Shown one piece after another: positions 12,840 through 23,150 of a DNA stretch of 64,000 nucleotides. Position 1 is the stretch's first letter; every line of letters begins with the position of its first letter. Where the stretch lies: positions 153,909,009 through 153,973,008 of the forward strand of contig CM038216.1 in the NCBI GenBank assembly GCA_021442155.1, in the 5' to 3' direction. The notes under the pieces were generated by a model, which was not told where the DNA came from, made no database searches, and worked only from the letters and a program-made list of their open reading frames with translations. Both the position numbers and the translations under genes were made by a program. This DNA is from Cymbidium sinense. Its lineage: Eukaryota; Streptophyta; Magnoliopsida; Asparagales; Orchidaceae.

Positions 12840-13390
12840 AGGTTTTACTTATAAGATGGATCCAGTGTCTCGGCACTACTTGGGTAGCACTAAGGTGCTA
12901 GCCTCTCGATTTTTGAAATACAGGACCAGAGTAGTGGTGCTCCATATGTAGTTCCTAGGAGTCGATCAGCCAGTCAAAAAGAGCATTTATTAATATTTAT
13001 TATAATTAATTTTGTAACTTATCAGATATGAAAAGTGCATCAAATATTGATGGAGCGTTGTGACACTGGTCAAAAGTTATGTCGTTTTCTATTAAATATG
13101 CCTACCAGCCTGTCGACCTTTGAATGACTTTTTCACTGGCATCACGATGCGACTTGGCAGCACACTGGTCAAATTGTCAACCTACTTTTTGTTATTATTT
13201 ATGTAACCTTAGCGCTATGACATTGGGTTTACAATGTTGAAGCATTGCCCTCGCCGATTTTGAGACTTATGTTTCTACCTGACGGTGTTGACTCACCCAT
13301 TATGCACTAAAGTGCCAACTTCTTGCCACCATGGCGTTCAATTCCTAGTGCTACAATACTGCTCATATAGCGTTGAAGCGTTGTCCCCTA
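12840..13390. other. Spacer shared with 17950-18570
   Basis: Homologous to about 17950-18570: both have 'catttat..atatttatta', 'aaaagttatgtc.ttttct' with 'ttaaat.tgc', 'tttttgactgg' or 'tttttcactgg', and the GCACT-type short words. It links the transposon-protein relic to the ~60-bp array in both copies. No gene was recognised; the short ORF at 13285-13503 runs into the array by chance. Confidence 0.5.
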
Positions 13391-13439
13391 GAAATAAAAA
13401 TTCAAATCAAACACCTTTTTGTTTTCCATGCGAACACCC

Positions 13440-14075
13440 CTATAATTTTAGCATTTTTAAGGGATGTAAGTCCAATATTTTTATTTTCTATGTGAACATC
13501 TAAACTTACTAGTATTCCCAAGAGATGTAAGCTTAATATATCTATTTTCCATGCAAACATTTCTAATTTTTTTCATTCCAAAGAGTTGTACGTCTAATCT
13601 TTTTGTTTGCTATGAAAATACCTAAATCGACTAGCTTTCTAGTATATGTAAGCCCAATTATCTATTCGCCATTCAAACTCCCCTATAATTCTAACATTCC
13701 AAAGGGATGTAAGTCCAAACTTTTTGTTTGCTATATAAACACCTAAACCTATTGGCATTTCTAAGGGATGTAAGCCCAATCTAGTCATTCTCCTTATGAA
13801 CATTTCTAATTTTGGCATTCAAAAGAGATGTAAGTCCAATCATTTTGTTTGTTATGCAAACACCTAAACCTACTAGCATTCTTATGGGATGTAACCCCAA
13901 TCTATTCATTTTCCATGCAAATATTTCTAAGTTTTGGCATTCCAAAGGGAAGTAATTCCATTATTTTGTTTGTTATGCAAACACCTAATTCTATTAGCTT
14001 TCCAATTGATGTAAGCCCAGTCATCTGTTAGCTATGCGAACTCCCCTATAATTCTAGAATTCTAATGGATGTATG
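13440..14075 (+). repeat. ~60-bp tandem array, block 1 (about 11 units)
   Basis: The word GATGTAAG, or a one-base variant, recurs about every 60-61 bp: near 13463, 13524, 13583, 13644, 13706, 13767, 13827, 13888, 13949, 14008 and 14068. Each unit reads roughly 'cattccaaagggatgtaag', then 'tccaatc', a T-rich middle, 'tatgcaaacacctaaac' and 'ctattag'. Neighbouring units differ in a patterned way: some end 'acacctaaacctactag', others 'catttctaattttgg', and two or three end 'ctcccctataattctag'. This suggests a higher-order unit. The array is not protein-coding; the 60- and 72-codon ORFs inside it are by-products. It follows the transposon-protein relic as block 3 does in copy 2. Confidence 0.85.
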
Positions 14076-14159
14076 CTCTGCATATGCCTACAAGGCAGAC
14101 TTCATTGAATTATTAGAAAAACTTATAAGTTAGGTTTACTCTTTATTCACTAAACAATT

Positions 14160-14335
14160 ACACAATACCTCTTGTCTACTCGGGATATTTAAAATGAGGC
14201 AACCTATGGATACTAATTAAACTCCATGGACATTATGGCTAATAGCCCTCTTATGCTGGTAGATTGGAATAATGGCAATCTTAAGATGACAGAATCATGG
14301 GATAGTAATCAAGACTACTCTCCCTTTTCCCTTAA
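14160..14335 (-). repeat. Segment inverted relative to 19040-19210
   Basis: The reverse complement of this stretch matches 19040-19210. Shared words include 'gtagtc' after an A/G run, 'atcccatg', 'tctacca', 'attagcc', 'gcctcattt' and a 'ga/cgagtagac' end. In both places the segment is next to a ~60-bp array in matching relative orientation. Positions about 13440-14335 are therefore an inverted copy of 19040-19760. Confidence 0.6.
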
Positions 14336-16040
14336 ATAGTCATTCACATCACACCTCTAAACATTGATTCATATTAGAGAGATATGTATATTTCCAACCC
14401 TAATCGAGAGTGCTCTCTTACTGCGGTAAGAGGGGTAATTAACTATGAATGCTTGCATTCATAAGAAGTAAAATCTAGATCTAAATAAACCTTACCATGA
14501 TGTTAGGGGAAATCTAAATAAGCCTTTTCAACTTCAATTTTATTAATATGATGATAAAAAAATCTTTTTATTTTTTATTTTCAATACTAAGATCGCTAAA
14601 GTCAATCGTACTCTCACAACCTTCATTATAAAATTATCAAAATATTACATCTACCTATGTTTAATACCCATTTGTAAAAAAAGTACTTTCTAATTTTCAT
14701 CCTTAATGCATCTCACCTATACTAATTCTTTGCTTCTCCTATCTCTTTTGCTTATACATACTTTTTTTACCCTATTTAGTATCCAATCTATTATATAAAT
14801 CATTAAAATTGATTTTTTTTTTATATTACTTTCTACGGTGTTTAAAAATATAATAGGACACCACATAGATCTTAATGGGTACATATTAAAATGATCGAGT
14901 ATAACCAAGGTTGTCAAAACTGCACCGAATATTAAATTGAAAGAGAGTGGTTCAAAGTTCAATGGTTTGACTTAGTTGAACTAGATGATTTAATAAATAT
15001 CAAAATTATTAAGCATCAATCTAATTAAATGATGAAATAATATAAATATATAATAAAAATAAATAGAATAAGTACATAAATAATATTTCTAATAATTATT
15101 AATTTTATGATCGATATAATATTTAATAGGATATAATTATATGTATTTTATAACTCTAATTATGTGTATTTTAAATATATTTAAAATCTAAAAAAACTAT
15201 AATATTAATTTATAAATATAGATATAATTTATCATAAGAATATACTTCATAAAAATTATTTATAATTAAAATATTAAATTTATAATAAATCTTATTCTTT
15301 CAAGATGGAGGAAACTTTTAAGAACCTTCTCAAGAAGCTTCTTTTAAGCCTAAAAAAGTTAGAGGAAGTAACCATGAGTGATGATCTAACTTGCCTATCA
15401 CCATATCCATCATGTCTTGAGAGGATTGTTTCACTTTCAAAGATTGACTCGAGCACAGCTACAAATTTGGGGCCATCTTAATACCCAAAGAATACTTAGT
15501 AAACATCTTTTTGGTCTATAAAAGTAATCTCTAGAGAATCACTCAACCCTCTTAAGATTGAAGAAAGTTAAGGCATCTATTTGTCTCAAACCTCTAAAAA
15601 GATTATCTCTAAAATCAAGAAGCTTTCTCTATATGTGCTTAAAATAGCTCAAACCTCCACCACATTGAAAGTATGCCAACTATGAAGGACAACATAGACA
15701 GGGTGATATCCACACAGAGATAGTGAAAGCCAAGCAACAACAATCATCGCATGATCAAGAGAGTTCACCAGCATAGCCACCATCTGAGTCCATCATCTCC
15801 CTCCTCGCTACAATTACTATCATCTTCAAGAGCTCCTCCACCACTTCTAGAATATTATATCTACGCATGAGAGTACTCAAGCCACTTATGCCACTCACTT
15901 TGTATGACTTCTATTTTGTACCCACCACATTGCTCATTTTGTCTCTATTTGATGATCTTGTTGAGTTCATTCCAATAGAATGCTCTCCAAATAATAATAA
16001 TAATCTAAATGAATTCTAATCATTCTCATTTCAATAAAAA
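14336..16040. other. AT-rich stretch, possible decayed gag region
   Basis: 14400-14470 contains 'cgagagtgctctc' and 'taattaactat', resembling the start of the copy A/B/C family in reverse. 14700-15300 is very AT-rich with no gene. 15300-16020 has a somewhat more balanced composition and lies directly upstream of the gypsy fragment at 16041. It could be eroded gag, but no conserved motif was identified. Confidence 0.3.
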
Positions 16041-16560
16041 ATGGAAATTTCTTTATTGAATCTTCAGGGTTCCCCACTTGAGATAGAGTTGGAGTCATCT
16101 AACTTTGAAGATCCCTTAGGAGAAGCTATAGGTATACCTAATGAATATGTAGATCTCACTATGAATCCCCCAACTAAAGAAATCATTGAAGTTAACCGGA
16201 AAAGTTATACCTCCTAGTGTGGCATCTCAAGATAAAGGTAAACAAATCATTTGTTCTAGTAAGAAGATAGCCCCTCCACAGGATGCTCCATCATTAGATA
16301 TGCTTATGGAAGATCAGCACAAAGTCAATTACAATGTCTTACCACATCTAAGAAAGTTCACAACTATGTAAAGCATATATGATGCCCTTATCTTATCCAA
16401 AGAGATGAGAGAGTCTTTAATCAAAGCATTGCTTGATCCCGAGATATGCTTAACTTAGATGATCACTACAAGTTCAATTGAAGAAGATGCATGTTTCTTG
16501 GGGAAGTCCTTAGAGTCACATTTTGAAAAGATGATCTATTATATGGGATAATAGAGTGCT
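16041..16560 (+). pseudogene. Ty3/gypsy polyprotein fragment (gag-protease linker region)
   Basis: Starting with ATG at 16041 the frame reads MEISLLNLQG and continues to about 16190. After a +1/-1 frame change it continues through HKVNYNVLPHLRKF, a stop, SIYDALILSKEMRESLIKAL and on to an acidic 'SSIEEDACFLGKS' stretch. The series 'YdvlaHLrkiPalLsvYDALmlSkeLRe.Li.AL..Pe' is the well-known segment between gag and protease in plant gypsy (Athila/Tat-like) polyproteins. Three defects (a frameshift near 16195 and stops at about 16369 and 16456) show it is dead. The homology stops at about 16560, where the ~60-bp repeat family takes over, suggesting interruption or recombination there. Protease, RT and integrase were not found nearby. 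Confidence 0.65.
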
Positions 16561-16589
16561 TACAATATAAGCACAACACTGATATTCTA

Positions 16590-16765
16590 AAGCGATGTAA
16601 GTTGGTCTTTTCATTCACCATGCAAACATCTAAACTCTAATGGCATTCTAAAGGGATGTAAGTCTAATCTTCTCATTCACTATTCAAACACATAAACACT
16701 ACCGACATCCTAAAGGGATGTAAGTCCAATCTAATGGCTTTCTAATAGATGTAAGTCTAAAATGA
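16590..16765 (+). repeat. ~60-bp repeat, block 2 (about 3-4 units)
   Basis: 'ctaaagcgatgtaag', 'ctaaagggatgtaag' (twice) and 'ctaatagatgtaag' recur at roughly 60-bp spacing, the last one closer. 'catgcaaacatctaaac' and 'attcaaacacataaac' fill the other half of the units. It is the same family and orientation as block 1, and directly abuts the end of the gypsy fragment. Confidence 0.75.
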
Positions 16766-16779
16766 AGAGAAAACTATAA

Positions 16780-17815
16780 ATGTGATAATGAGGTGCTACA
16801 GGAAAATGAACTCTACTTGGGTCTACATTAAACTTGTAATTTTTGAACATCTAAATAAGTGTCGAGTTGAACTCAGTCATGTAAGAAAATTATTGTTGTT
16901 GCTGACTCATATGATGATTGAATTTCTTTTTTTTCCAATTTTGTTGCCTCTGGCTACTTTCGCCAACCGTTTTTCTTAGTTCTAAGACTTCTTCTTTAAT
17001 TTTTTGAAGTTGGTCATTTAAAGTTTTAGAGGATTTGGATCAAGATTAAGGAGCGTGTGAGCTTTCTCATACTTCCATTTTTTATCCAAATCCTTCAATT
17101 GTTCTTTTAGTCAATGGAGCCCTTTGTATAAGGACTTATTCATCTGGCTCACTCGATGCACCATCAAAACACACAAAGCATACATAAAGAAGGATGATCA
17201 TAAATTAGGGCACTACTACCCTTAAGCATATTACAAATTAAATTATAAATAATCTTTCCTACATCTATAACAAAGCCTTTTTGAATTGCAAAATTCAAAA
17301 TGGCTTTATCCTTAGTTACCTTAATGATATTACTAGTGAACATTAACTTGGCATAAATAAAATAATACCAATCTTTAGCCTCAAATGTTAGGTCGGTGGT
17401 AGAAAAATTGATAATCCTTTTCTCCTATCCATTCCATTGAACATTTAAACTTTTAATAGTGAGGAAACTAAGAATTTCATCAAATTAGGAGGGTTTTCTA
17501 GTAGAAAAAATATTGATCATATACAAAATTTTATAAATTATAATATGTGTTAATGGTAGTATTATCTAAAGAAACTAATTTTTTTTGAATAAAAACTTAA
17601 TTATCTTGGTGCTCCTTCGAGTTGGTGAAGAACTCGAGCACCACAGGGATGACACAAGCTTTGTTGTCATAAGCGAAGTGCTCCCATCCTTGTTTATTGA
17701 TAATCCTCTCTGCATTCCCACTCAGATTGTGGAATCCCCACTTTGGAATGAGAAGCTTGTTGACCAGATCGTGCTGGTACCTCTTCTCCGCTTCCATGCT
17801 AACAAATCAGTTAGC
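16780..17815 (-). pseudogene. Putative plant transposon protein relic, copy 2
   Basis: On the minus strand the N-terminal part is open at 17597-17797 and contains YQHDLVNKLLIPKWG, then GWEHFAYDNKACVIPVV and EFFTN. This matches the family pattern of a Gly-Trp-x-x-Phe motif, 'ivPvVreFYaN' and a following glutamate-histidine (here KEHQDN). After a break, a second open part (about 17220-17400) contains LMFTSNIIKVTKDKAILNF and GKIIYN, equivalent to the copy 1 domain. Frameshifts and stops separate the parts. Downstream low-complexity coiled-coil-like frames run to about 16900. The family travels with Ty3/gypsy-type plant elements; its activity is not known. The plus-strand ORF over the same bases is a shadow. 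Confidence 0.65.
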
Positions 17816-17949
17816 ATCGCTTGAGGTTGCCCTCTTCTTGCCTTTGTAGAAGTGATTGAGTGGCATATTCGATATCTTAAATATGAACAAAGGCTAAGAG
17901 AGAAAGGTTGTTGAAATTTCTAAAAGAACAAAGGTTTTAGAATGAAAAA

Positions 17950-18570
17950 TAAAGGATAGGGGTCAAATTTATAGAATATATCCAATTCCATGATGTCACT
18001 TTTACAACACTGAGGCACTGTCCTCATGGCTTCTAAAATGCATGACTAGCATCGCGGTGCTCCACATGCAGTGCCTAGGAGCTAGTCAGTCAAAGTGGTT
18101 ACTATTCCAGTCAAGAAGATCATTTATAAATACTTATTACCATTAATTACATAACTGATGTAGTATATAAAGCATGTCAGGAATTTATGCATACCTGTTT
18201 TAACATGCACCAGTGGTAAAAGTTATGTCATTTTCTGTTAAATGTGCTGGCCACCGCGCTTTTTTTGAATGGCTTTTTGACTGGAACCAAGACACTACTT
18301 TGGCAATGCCTAGGCGCTGACCAACTAGTTCTATTATTCTTTATGGCACCTAAGCAGCGTGGCTAGCCTTACGATCAAGTGCTACCCCTAGTTTTAAGGC
18401 CTAAATATTTTTGCCTCTAGCACTACAACACTATTTTTCTAACATTGAAGTGCTTCCTTTAGCACTAAAGTGCTTAGTGCCAAAGTGCTGCCCTTTAGCG
18501 CCTAGGTGCTGATTTTCTAACACTGACGTGCTACCTCCCAAAGCTAAGAATAAAAAAATTTGTATGTTAG
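17950..18570. repeat. Spacer with AGCACT/AGTGCT palindromes
   Basis: Homologous to 12840-13390. It contains the clearest palindrome of the family, AGCACTAAAGTGCT (18461-18474), followed at once by 'tagtgccaaagtgct' and 'agcgcctaggtgct'. No reading frame was recognised. Confidence 0.55.
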
Positions 18571-18890
18571 TGTGCAAACATCTAAACCCTATATGGCATT
18601 CCGAAGGGATGTAAGTCCAATCTTTTTGTATAATATGCTAACTTATAAACCCTAATTGGCACTCCAAAGGGAGGTAAGTCCAATCTATATGTTTTCCTTG
18701 CAAACATTTAAACCTTATTGGCATTCCAAATGGACGTAAGTTCAACATATATGTTCTTCATGTGAACATTTAAACCCTAACTAGCATTCTAAAGGGATGT
18801 AGGTTCAATATTTTCATTCACTATATGAACATTTAAACCTTAGCTAGCATTCCAAAGTGTTGTAAGTCCAATATATATGTTCACCAAGCA
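18571..18890 (+). repeat. ~60-bp tandem array, block 3 (about 5-6 units)
   Basis: Units read 'tggcattccgaagggatgtaag', 'tggcactccaaagggaggtaag', 'tggcattccaaatggacgtaag', 'tagcattctaaagggatgtag' and 'tagcattccaaagtgttgtaag'. Each is followed by 'tccaat', a T-rich middle and 'gaacatttaaaccct'. Here the units are more alike than in block 1 and lack the three-way alternation. The block lies at the same place relative to transposon-protein copy 2 as block 1 does to copy 1, and faces block 4 across about 400 bp. Confidence 0.85.
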
Positions 18891-19300
18891 TGATCGCTCA
18901 GGAAAAACACCTTTGTAAATCTTGGCCATCTTAATAGGATGTTAAAAGAGTTTATTCTTTATAAGATAGATTTATGTATATTTAACCAGATTTTCATGGT
19001 GTCTAGTAGTGTGGCATAGATGACTATCTAAAGGAAAAAAAAAAAGGGTAGTCCTAATCCAAATCCCATGGTTTCATCATCCTTGGATTGACATTATTCT
19101 AGTCTACCAACATCAAAGAGAGATTAGCCCTAATATCCAAGAAGTCTTATTAGCAGCCATGGGTAGCCTCATTTCAGATATCCTGAGTAGACTAGAGTTT
19201 TATTGTAGGTGTTGTGGTACAGGTATTTATTAAATTATTTAGGCTAAACTTGATTTATAAGTCTACTCAATAATTAAATTTTATTGAATAATCTACATTT
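18891..19300. repeat. Central spacer between opposed 60-bp arrays
   Basis: 19040-19210 matches the reverse complement of 14160-14335. The remainder (18891-19040 and 19210-19300) has no recognised content. The spacer separates block 3 (plus) from block 4 (minus), making this the centre of a large imperfect inverted structure. Confidence 0.5.
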
Positions 19301-19309
19301 TAGATGTAT

Positions 19310-19760
19310 GTAGAGCTTACATCCATTGGAATGCAATATCCAAGGGGGAGTTCACATGACAAACATATGATTGGTCTTACATCTATTAGAAAGCTAGTTA
19401 AAATTTAGGTTGGACTTACATATTTTAGAATATCAAAATTAGATTTAGGTTGTGCTTGTATTACAAGCACAGATCGGACTTATATCAATTAGAATGCTAA
19501 TATATTGGAATATATCCATTGAAATGTCGGATATGGTTTAATAGTTCACATAGTGAACATAAAGATTGGACTTGCATCCTTTTGGAATGTCAGTTAGAGT
19601 TTAAATATTTTCTTAACGAACATATAGATTGGATTTACCTCCCTTTGGAGTGCCAAGTAGGGTTTAATATTATGCTTTCTTTGCAAGCACAGGTTGGACT
19701 TACTTCAATTACAAATCTGCTAGATTGGATTTACACCCCTTTAGAATGTCATCACTAATG
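19310..19760 (-). repeat. ~60-bp tandem array, block 4 (inverted, about 7 units)
   Basis: The same repeat read in reverse: 'cttacatccattggaatgc', 'cttacatctattagaaagct', 'cttatatcaattagaatgct', 'cttgcatccttttggaatgtc', 'tttacctccctttggagtgcc' and 'tttacacccctttagaatgtc'. Each is preceded by 'gattgga' or 'gattggt'. A 79-codon plus-strand ORF (19519-19758) is only the repeat read in frame. It gives the recurring peptide pattern DWxxxxLECQ because 60 is divisible by three, and should not be taken as a gene. Confidence 0.8.
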
Positions 19761-19769
19761 CATTCTACC

Positions 19770-20735
19770 ACTATCTCATCTATCTGATGACTCCTTAGAA
19801 GTATGAGCAATATGCCAAGAGAACATAAGTGTCATGTCGGTCTAACTCTCGAAGTTTATGATTGTATATGAAAGCCCCTCTAAAAAAAAAGGAAGAGAAA
19901 GTATGAGGAATTCATAGCAACCATAGGTGACTAACTCCTATGTTAACCTCCTGAGGAGCTGCACAAAAACATGAACCAATCCATAGAAGTTGTCTCAAGA
20001 TGCACTGACAATGGCAACATCCCCATGGAACAAGTGACTGTTATATCAAGTATCTATGATAGTCCATATATGGGTGAGGATTGAGTAAAGCCATACTATC
20101 TGGCTGCTCTTATAGGATTATATCCCTCTAAAATCATAGACTCATGATGGCAGTAGTAAAGCCAAGTAGGTCTCAGTCCGACAAGATATTCATTAATGCA
20201 TCTTTACGTTAGCTTTGATAATAATAATTGTGGCTTCTATCAGTAATAGAATCCATGAATCTTTGTCCCAAGCTCTGAGTAGGTAAGCTATAAAAAGTTG
20301 ATATGTGAATAATCTAAAAGCAATCCATCATGCGTGATGGTGCAACATAAATGTTTGAATTTGATCTCTATCTAAAGAAACTATAACTCTACTCAACTAC
20401 ATAATCAAGGAAAACATTGCTACATGAAGTAAAGAGGTATCTCGTGATAGCTCCAAAAATATGAGTGTGGATCCATCCATATAGATAATGCCAAGGAGCC
20501 TCTACCTCATAGCAGCATGAGTTGGACATGGCACACACTCTAACTAATCCATGGTATATGTTGACTAATGTTGCAAGTGCTGGTATATACCTCTCGCCAC
20601 GAGCAAGTAAACTAGCCATCAAGAGAGTAGAAGGATGAAAGAGTCTGCTATGACTAGGGAACACAAAGTACTATAGCCACATGACAATGAAGGCCACTTG
20701 GACAATTCCACATCAATGCCTCATACTAAAACATG
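19770..20735 (-). pseudogene. Plant mobile domain (PMD/aminotransferase-like) relic
   Basis: The minus strand is open at 20389-20664. With the preceding codons to about 20735 it reads VAFIVMWL, a TAG stop, then YFVFPSHSRLFHPS, LLMASLLARGER, LATLVNIYHGL and WHYLYGWI. This is the core of the plant mobile domain (Pfam PF10536 family), with the 'FLxxWLxxFVFP', 'lArGxrlaLapavLasiYr.L' and 'P.hyLyGWl' signature positions. The domain is common in plant MULE- and LTR-borne proteins and in a few domesticated MAIN-type genes. The in-frame stop and loss of the flanking regions make this a relic. The stretch 19770-20388 would be its downstream part but is too broken to follow. Which element carried it is not visible. 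Confidence 0.6.
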
Positions 20736-20739
20736 TTGA

Positions 20740-21540
20740 GAACTGGCTCCTCTTTCAGCCTCAATTTGAGTGCTGAAAGACTCCTTAGATGAATGAAAGC
20801 CAATATCAAAGGGATCATCAAAGCATGCAAAATGAGGCAAACATGATGATGCATGAAGAAAGCTCTCAGACCATGTATCAAGCATCTACGGCTTGATCTC
20901 TATTTTTTGAATGACCTCTGATAATGAGTTAGAGTAAGATGAAACTGACAAAGGTGGGCTAAATACTGACTTTGGGTCCTAATCTTTGACCTCATGATGT
21001 AATATACGATAGCCCAAAAGTCAAATTATACCCGAAGGAGCACTATCTACAACGAGTAGATCCCGATCCTCACAAAACTAAGGTGATTTGTAACTCATTC
21101 TAAAGGGACATCGACTATGTCTTATATTAAAATTAACCACTCAATCGGAAAGATCATACCCTATTAGAAGATATGAATCAAAGGGTATAATGCAAGATGA
21201 TTGAGAAAATGAGTCTTTAAAATGTCTCGCCCATAAACATGCGATACCATAATAAACAATCCTATAATTTGGCTAAATAATATGGATCATAAGCTTTAAT
21301 TGTGGCCTATATCTACTCCTCACAAGGCTCTATAAGAGGCATATCATTTGGTATATTTCAATTAAATATTGTAACAAATCTGAAATGAGAAGCATATAAA
21401 TTTTATGGACATCATAAAAAGATGATAATATTATAATTTGTAAATGAACTATGCTTGTGGGCTTTAATTCGATCTTATCTAAACTTTAAAGAGTTTAGAT
21501 TTATATTTAGAATCAATCATTTTTAAACTTGATAGATGCA
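20740..21540. other. Unassigned stretch upstream of the mobile-domain relic
   Basis: Frames on the minus strand are broken, and no motif beyond the mobile domain was recognised. The composition is less AT-rich than the region after 21540, consistent with eroded coding sequence of the same relic. Confidence 0.3.
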
Positions 21541-22470
21541 AATTTGTATTTAGATTCAATTCATTTTGAACATATTTATTGACCTCATTTTTGGATGAGG
21601 TTAATATCATTTTGAAATCAATAATTAGAATATCCTAATCTTACATAGGAATCTCCTAATTCAATGCTTAGGACACTATACCTAGTGGCCTAATACACAT
21701 TCCTTGGGTTTGTTCTAACCTAATGGCTTAGGTGGATTCAACCCAATTTTCAAATTTGGATTAAGTTAAATCATCCAAATAAATTAAATTAAAATAAAAT
21801 TAAAACAAATGAGTGAATCTAAAACTACACCAAAGTCAAGTCTAATCAATCCATTTGGCATAAGTTTGACTTGGTTTGGTCCAACCAAGTCAAAGGATAA
21901 CCCATCAAGAATTTGACCAAATGAAATCATTTCAAATATTTCAAATGATTAAATAAATATGTTTAATCACGAATCTAAAAAATTCAAATTTATTTAGGGC
22001 TTGATTGGGTTAATTAGACCACAGTCTAAATGAACCTAAATAGGTCCTATTGGTTCAAACCCAAATAAAATTGAAATCAATTCAATTTGATAACTCAAAA
22101 TCATTAAGAAATGATAATCAAACATAATCCAACCCATCATTGGGTCTACTTTGGTCAAATTGATTAGTTGACCCAAATGAAACCCAAGTTTAACCCATTA
22201 AATCCAACTTTGGGTCAAATGAGTTCAAATTAAAATCTAATTAAAATTTAATGAAATCAATTACTCCAATTTATCTCACATGTGATCAAGCATGATTGGA
22301 GTCCAAACCAAATCCAATTGGATCAAATTGGTCATTTGAACCCAATTGGAATCAAAATTAACCCATTTAGGTTTAAATGGGTTGAAATGAAAGGAAATCC
22401 AAAATTAATTCAATTTTAAATGAATTAATTAAATCAAAACCTATTCAATCATCAATTAATAATGATTAAA
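21540..22470 (-). repeat. Dispersed ~0.9-kb repeat, inverted partner of 51060-52030
   Basis: Read in reverse, the segment runs parallel to 51060-52030. Shared landmarks include 'ggactccaatcat.cttgatcacatgtg', 'acccatttgaccca', 'ggttcatttagact.agtggtctaat', 'taggtcactag..ta' near the 3' part, and the closing 'ttaatatcatt' block. The two copies are about 29.5 kb apart and in opposite orientation. No coding frame was found in either. The phrasing is related to the tandem units at 1-2040. Confidence 0.65.
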
Positions 22471-23150
22471 CTAAAAATTAAAAGAATTGAATCAAAATTA
22501 AACACTTTGAATCAAATCCTTATGGATTCAAATTTCAATTGCAAAATGCAATTTTTTGACCGTAGATCCTTCAAAACACAGGCAGACTGCATGCCCCAAA
22601 TGGCACTACGGCGAGGTGTGACACTACATCGCACTACCACCGCAGTGCCAAATGTACCCTAAGTCTTTAAAAAAAATCTTTGGATATGTTGTATAGAATT
22701 GACATGGAGAAGAATATAATACTACTAACGAGAGTACATGCGAGAAAGAAATCAGTATCAATTTAATTTTGAGCATTTCCAAATTCAAGTTAAAAAACCT
22801 ACCATAGATGATATTGATGAGTTATTGAGGGATAGAATTGGTCCAAATAATGAAAAATTTAAATGTGATTGATGGATATGAGCAGAGAGCAAAATCATCA
22901 AGTGATGGTGATAAGTTTACAAAATTAATAGAAGATGCAGAATCAAACCTTTTATCTTAGTTGTAAATCATTTTCAAAGTTAATCATTTTGCAAGTATTT
23001 CATTTTAATTGTTAACAATCTTGGAGATTAAGGTCTTTTCATATATTACTTGAGTTATTGGTCGATGCTTTCTTGTAAATGATTTTGCTACCTAAGAATA
23101 CATGTGGTTAAAAGTAATGAAAGTTAATAAAGGATATACAAAGATTTACA
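22471..23150. other. Stretch before the CACTA relic
   Basis: 22590-22660 carries the GCACTA/GTGCC type short words ('gcactaccaccgcagtgcc'). From about 22690 the sequence may belong to the 5' part of the CACTA element, but no motif was identified. A 66-codon ORF at 22462-22662 spans two unrelated compositions and is rejected. Confidence 0.35.

Noticed and set aside
13285..14031. ORFs of 72 and 60 codons in the array
   Set aside because: They read repeat units; the frame is by-product of the 60-bp period.
13440..14075. Possible CRISPR-like array
   Set aside because: Units are fully tandem with no constant repeat and unique spacers, in a plant nuclear context.
17585..17824. 79-codon plus-strand ORF
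   Set aside because: Shadow of the minus-strand transposon-protein frame, which has the conserved GWEHF and VIPVV residues.
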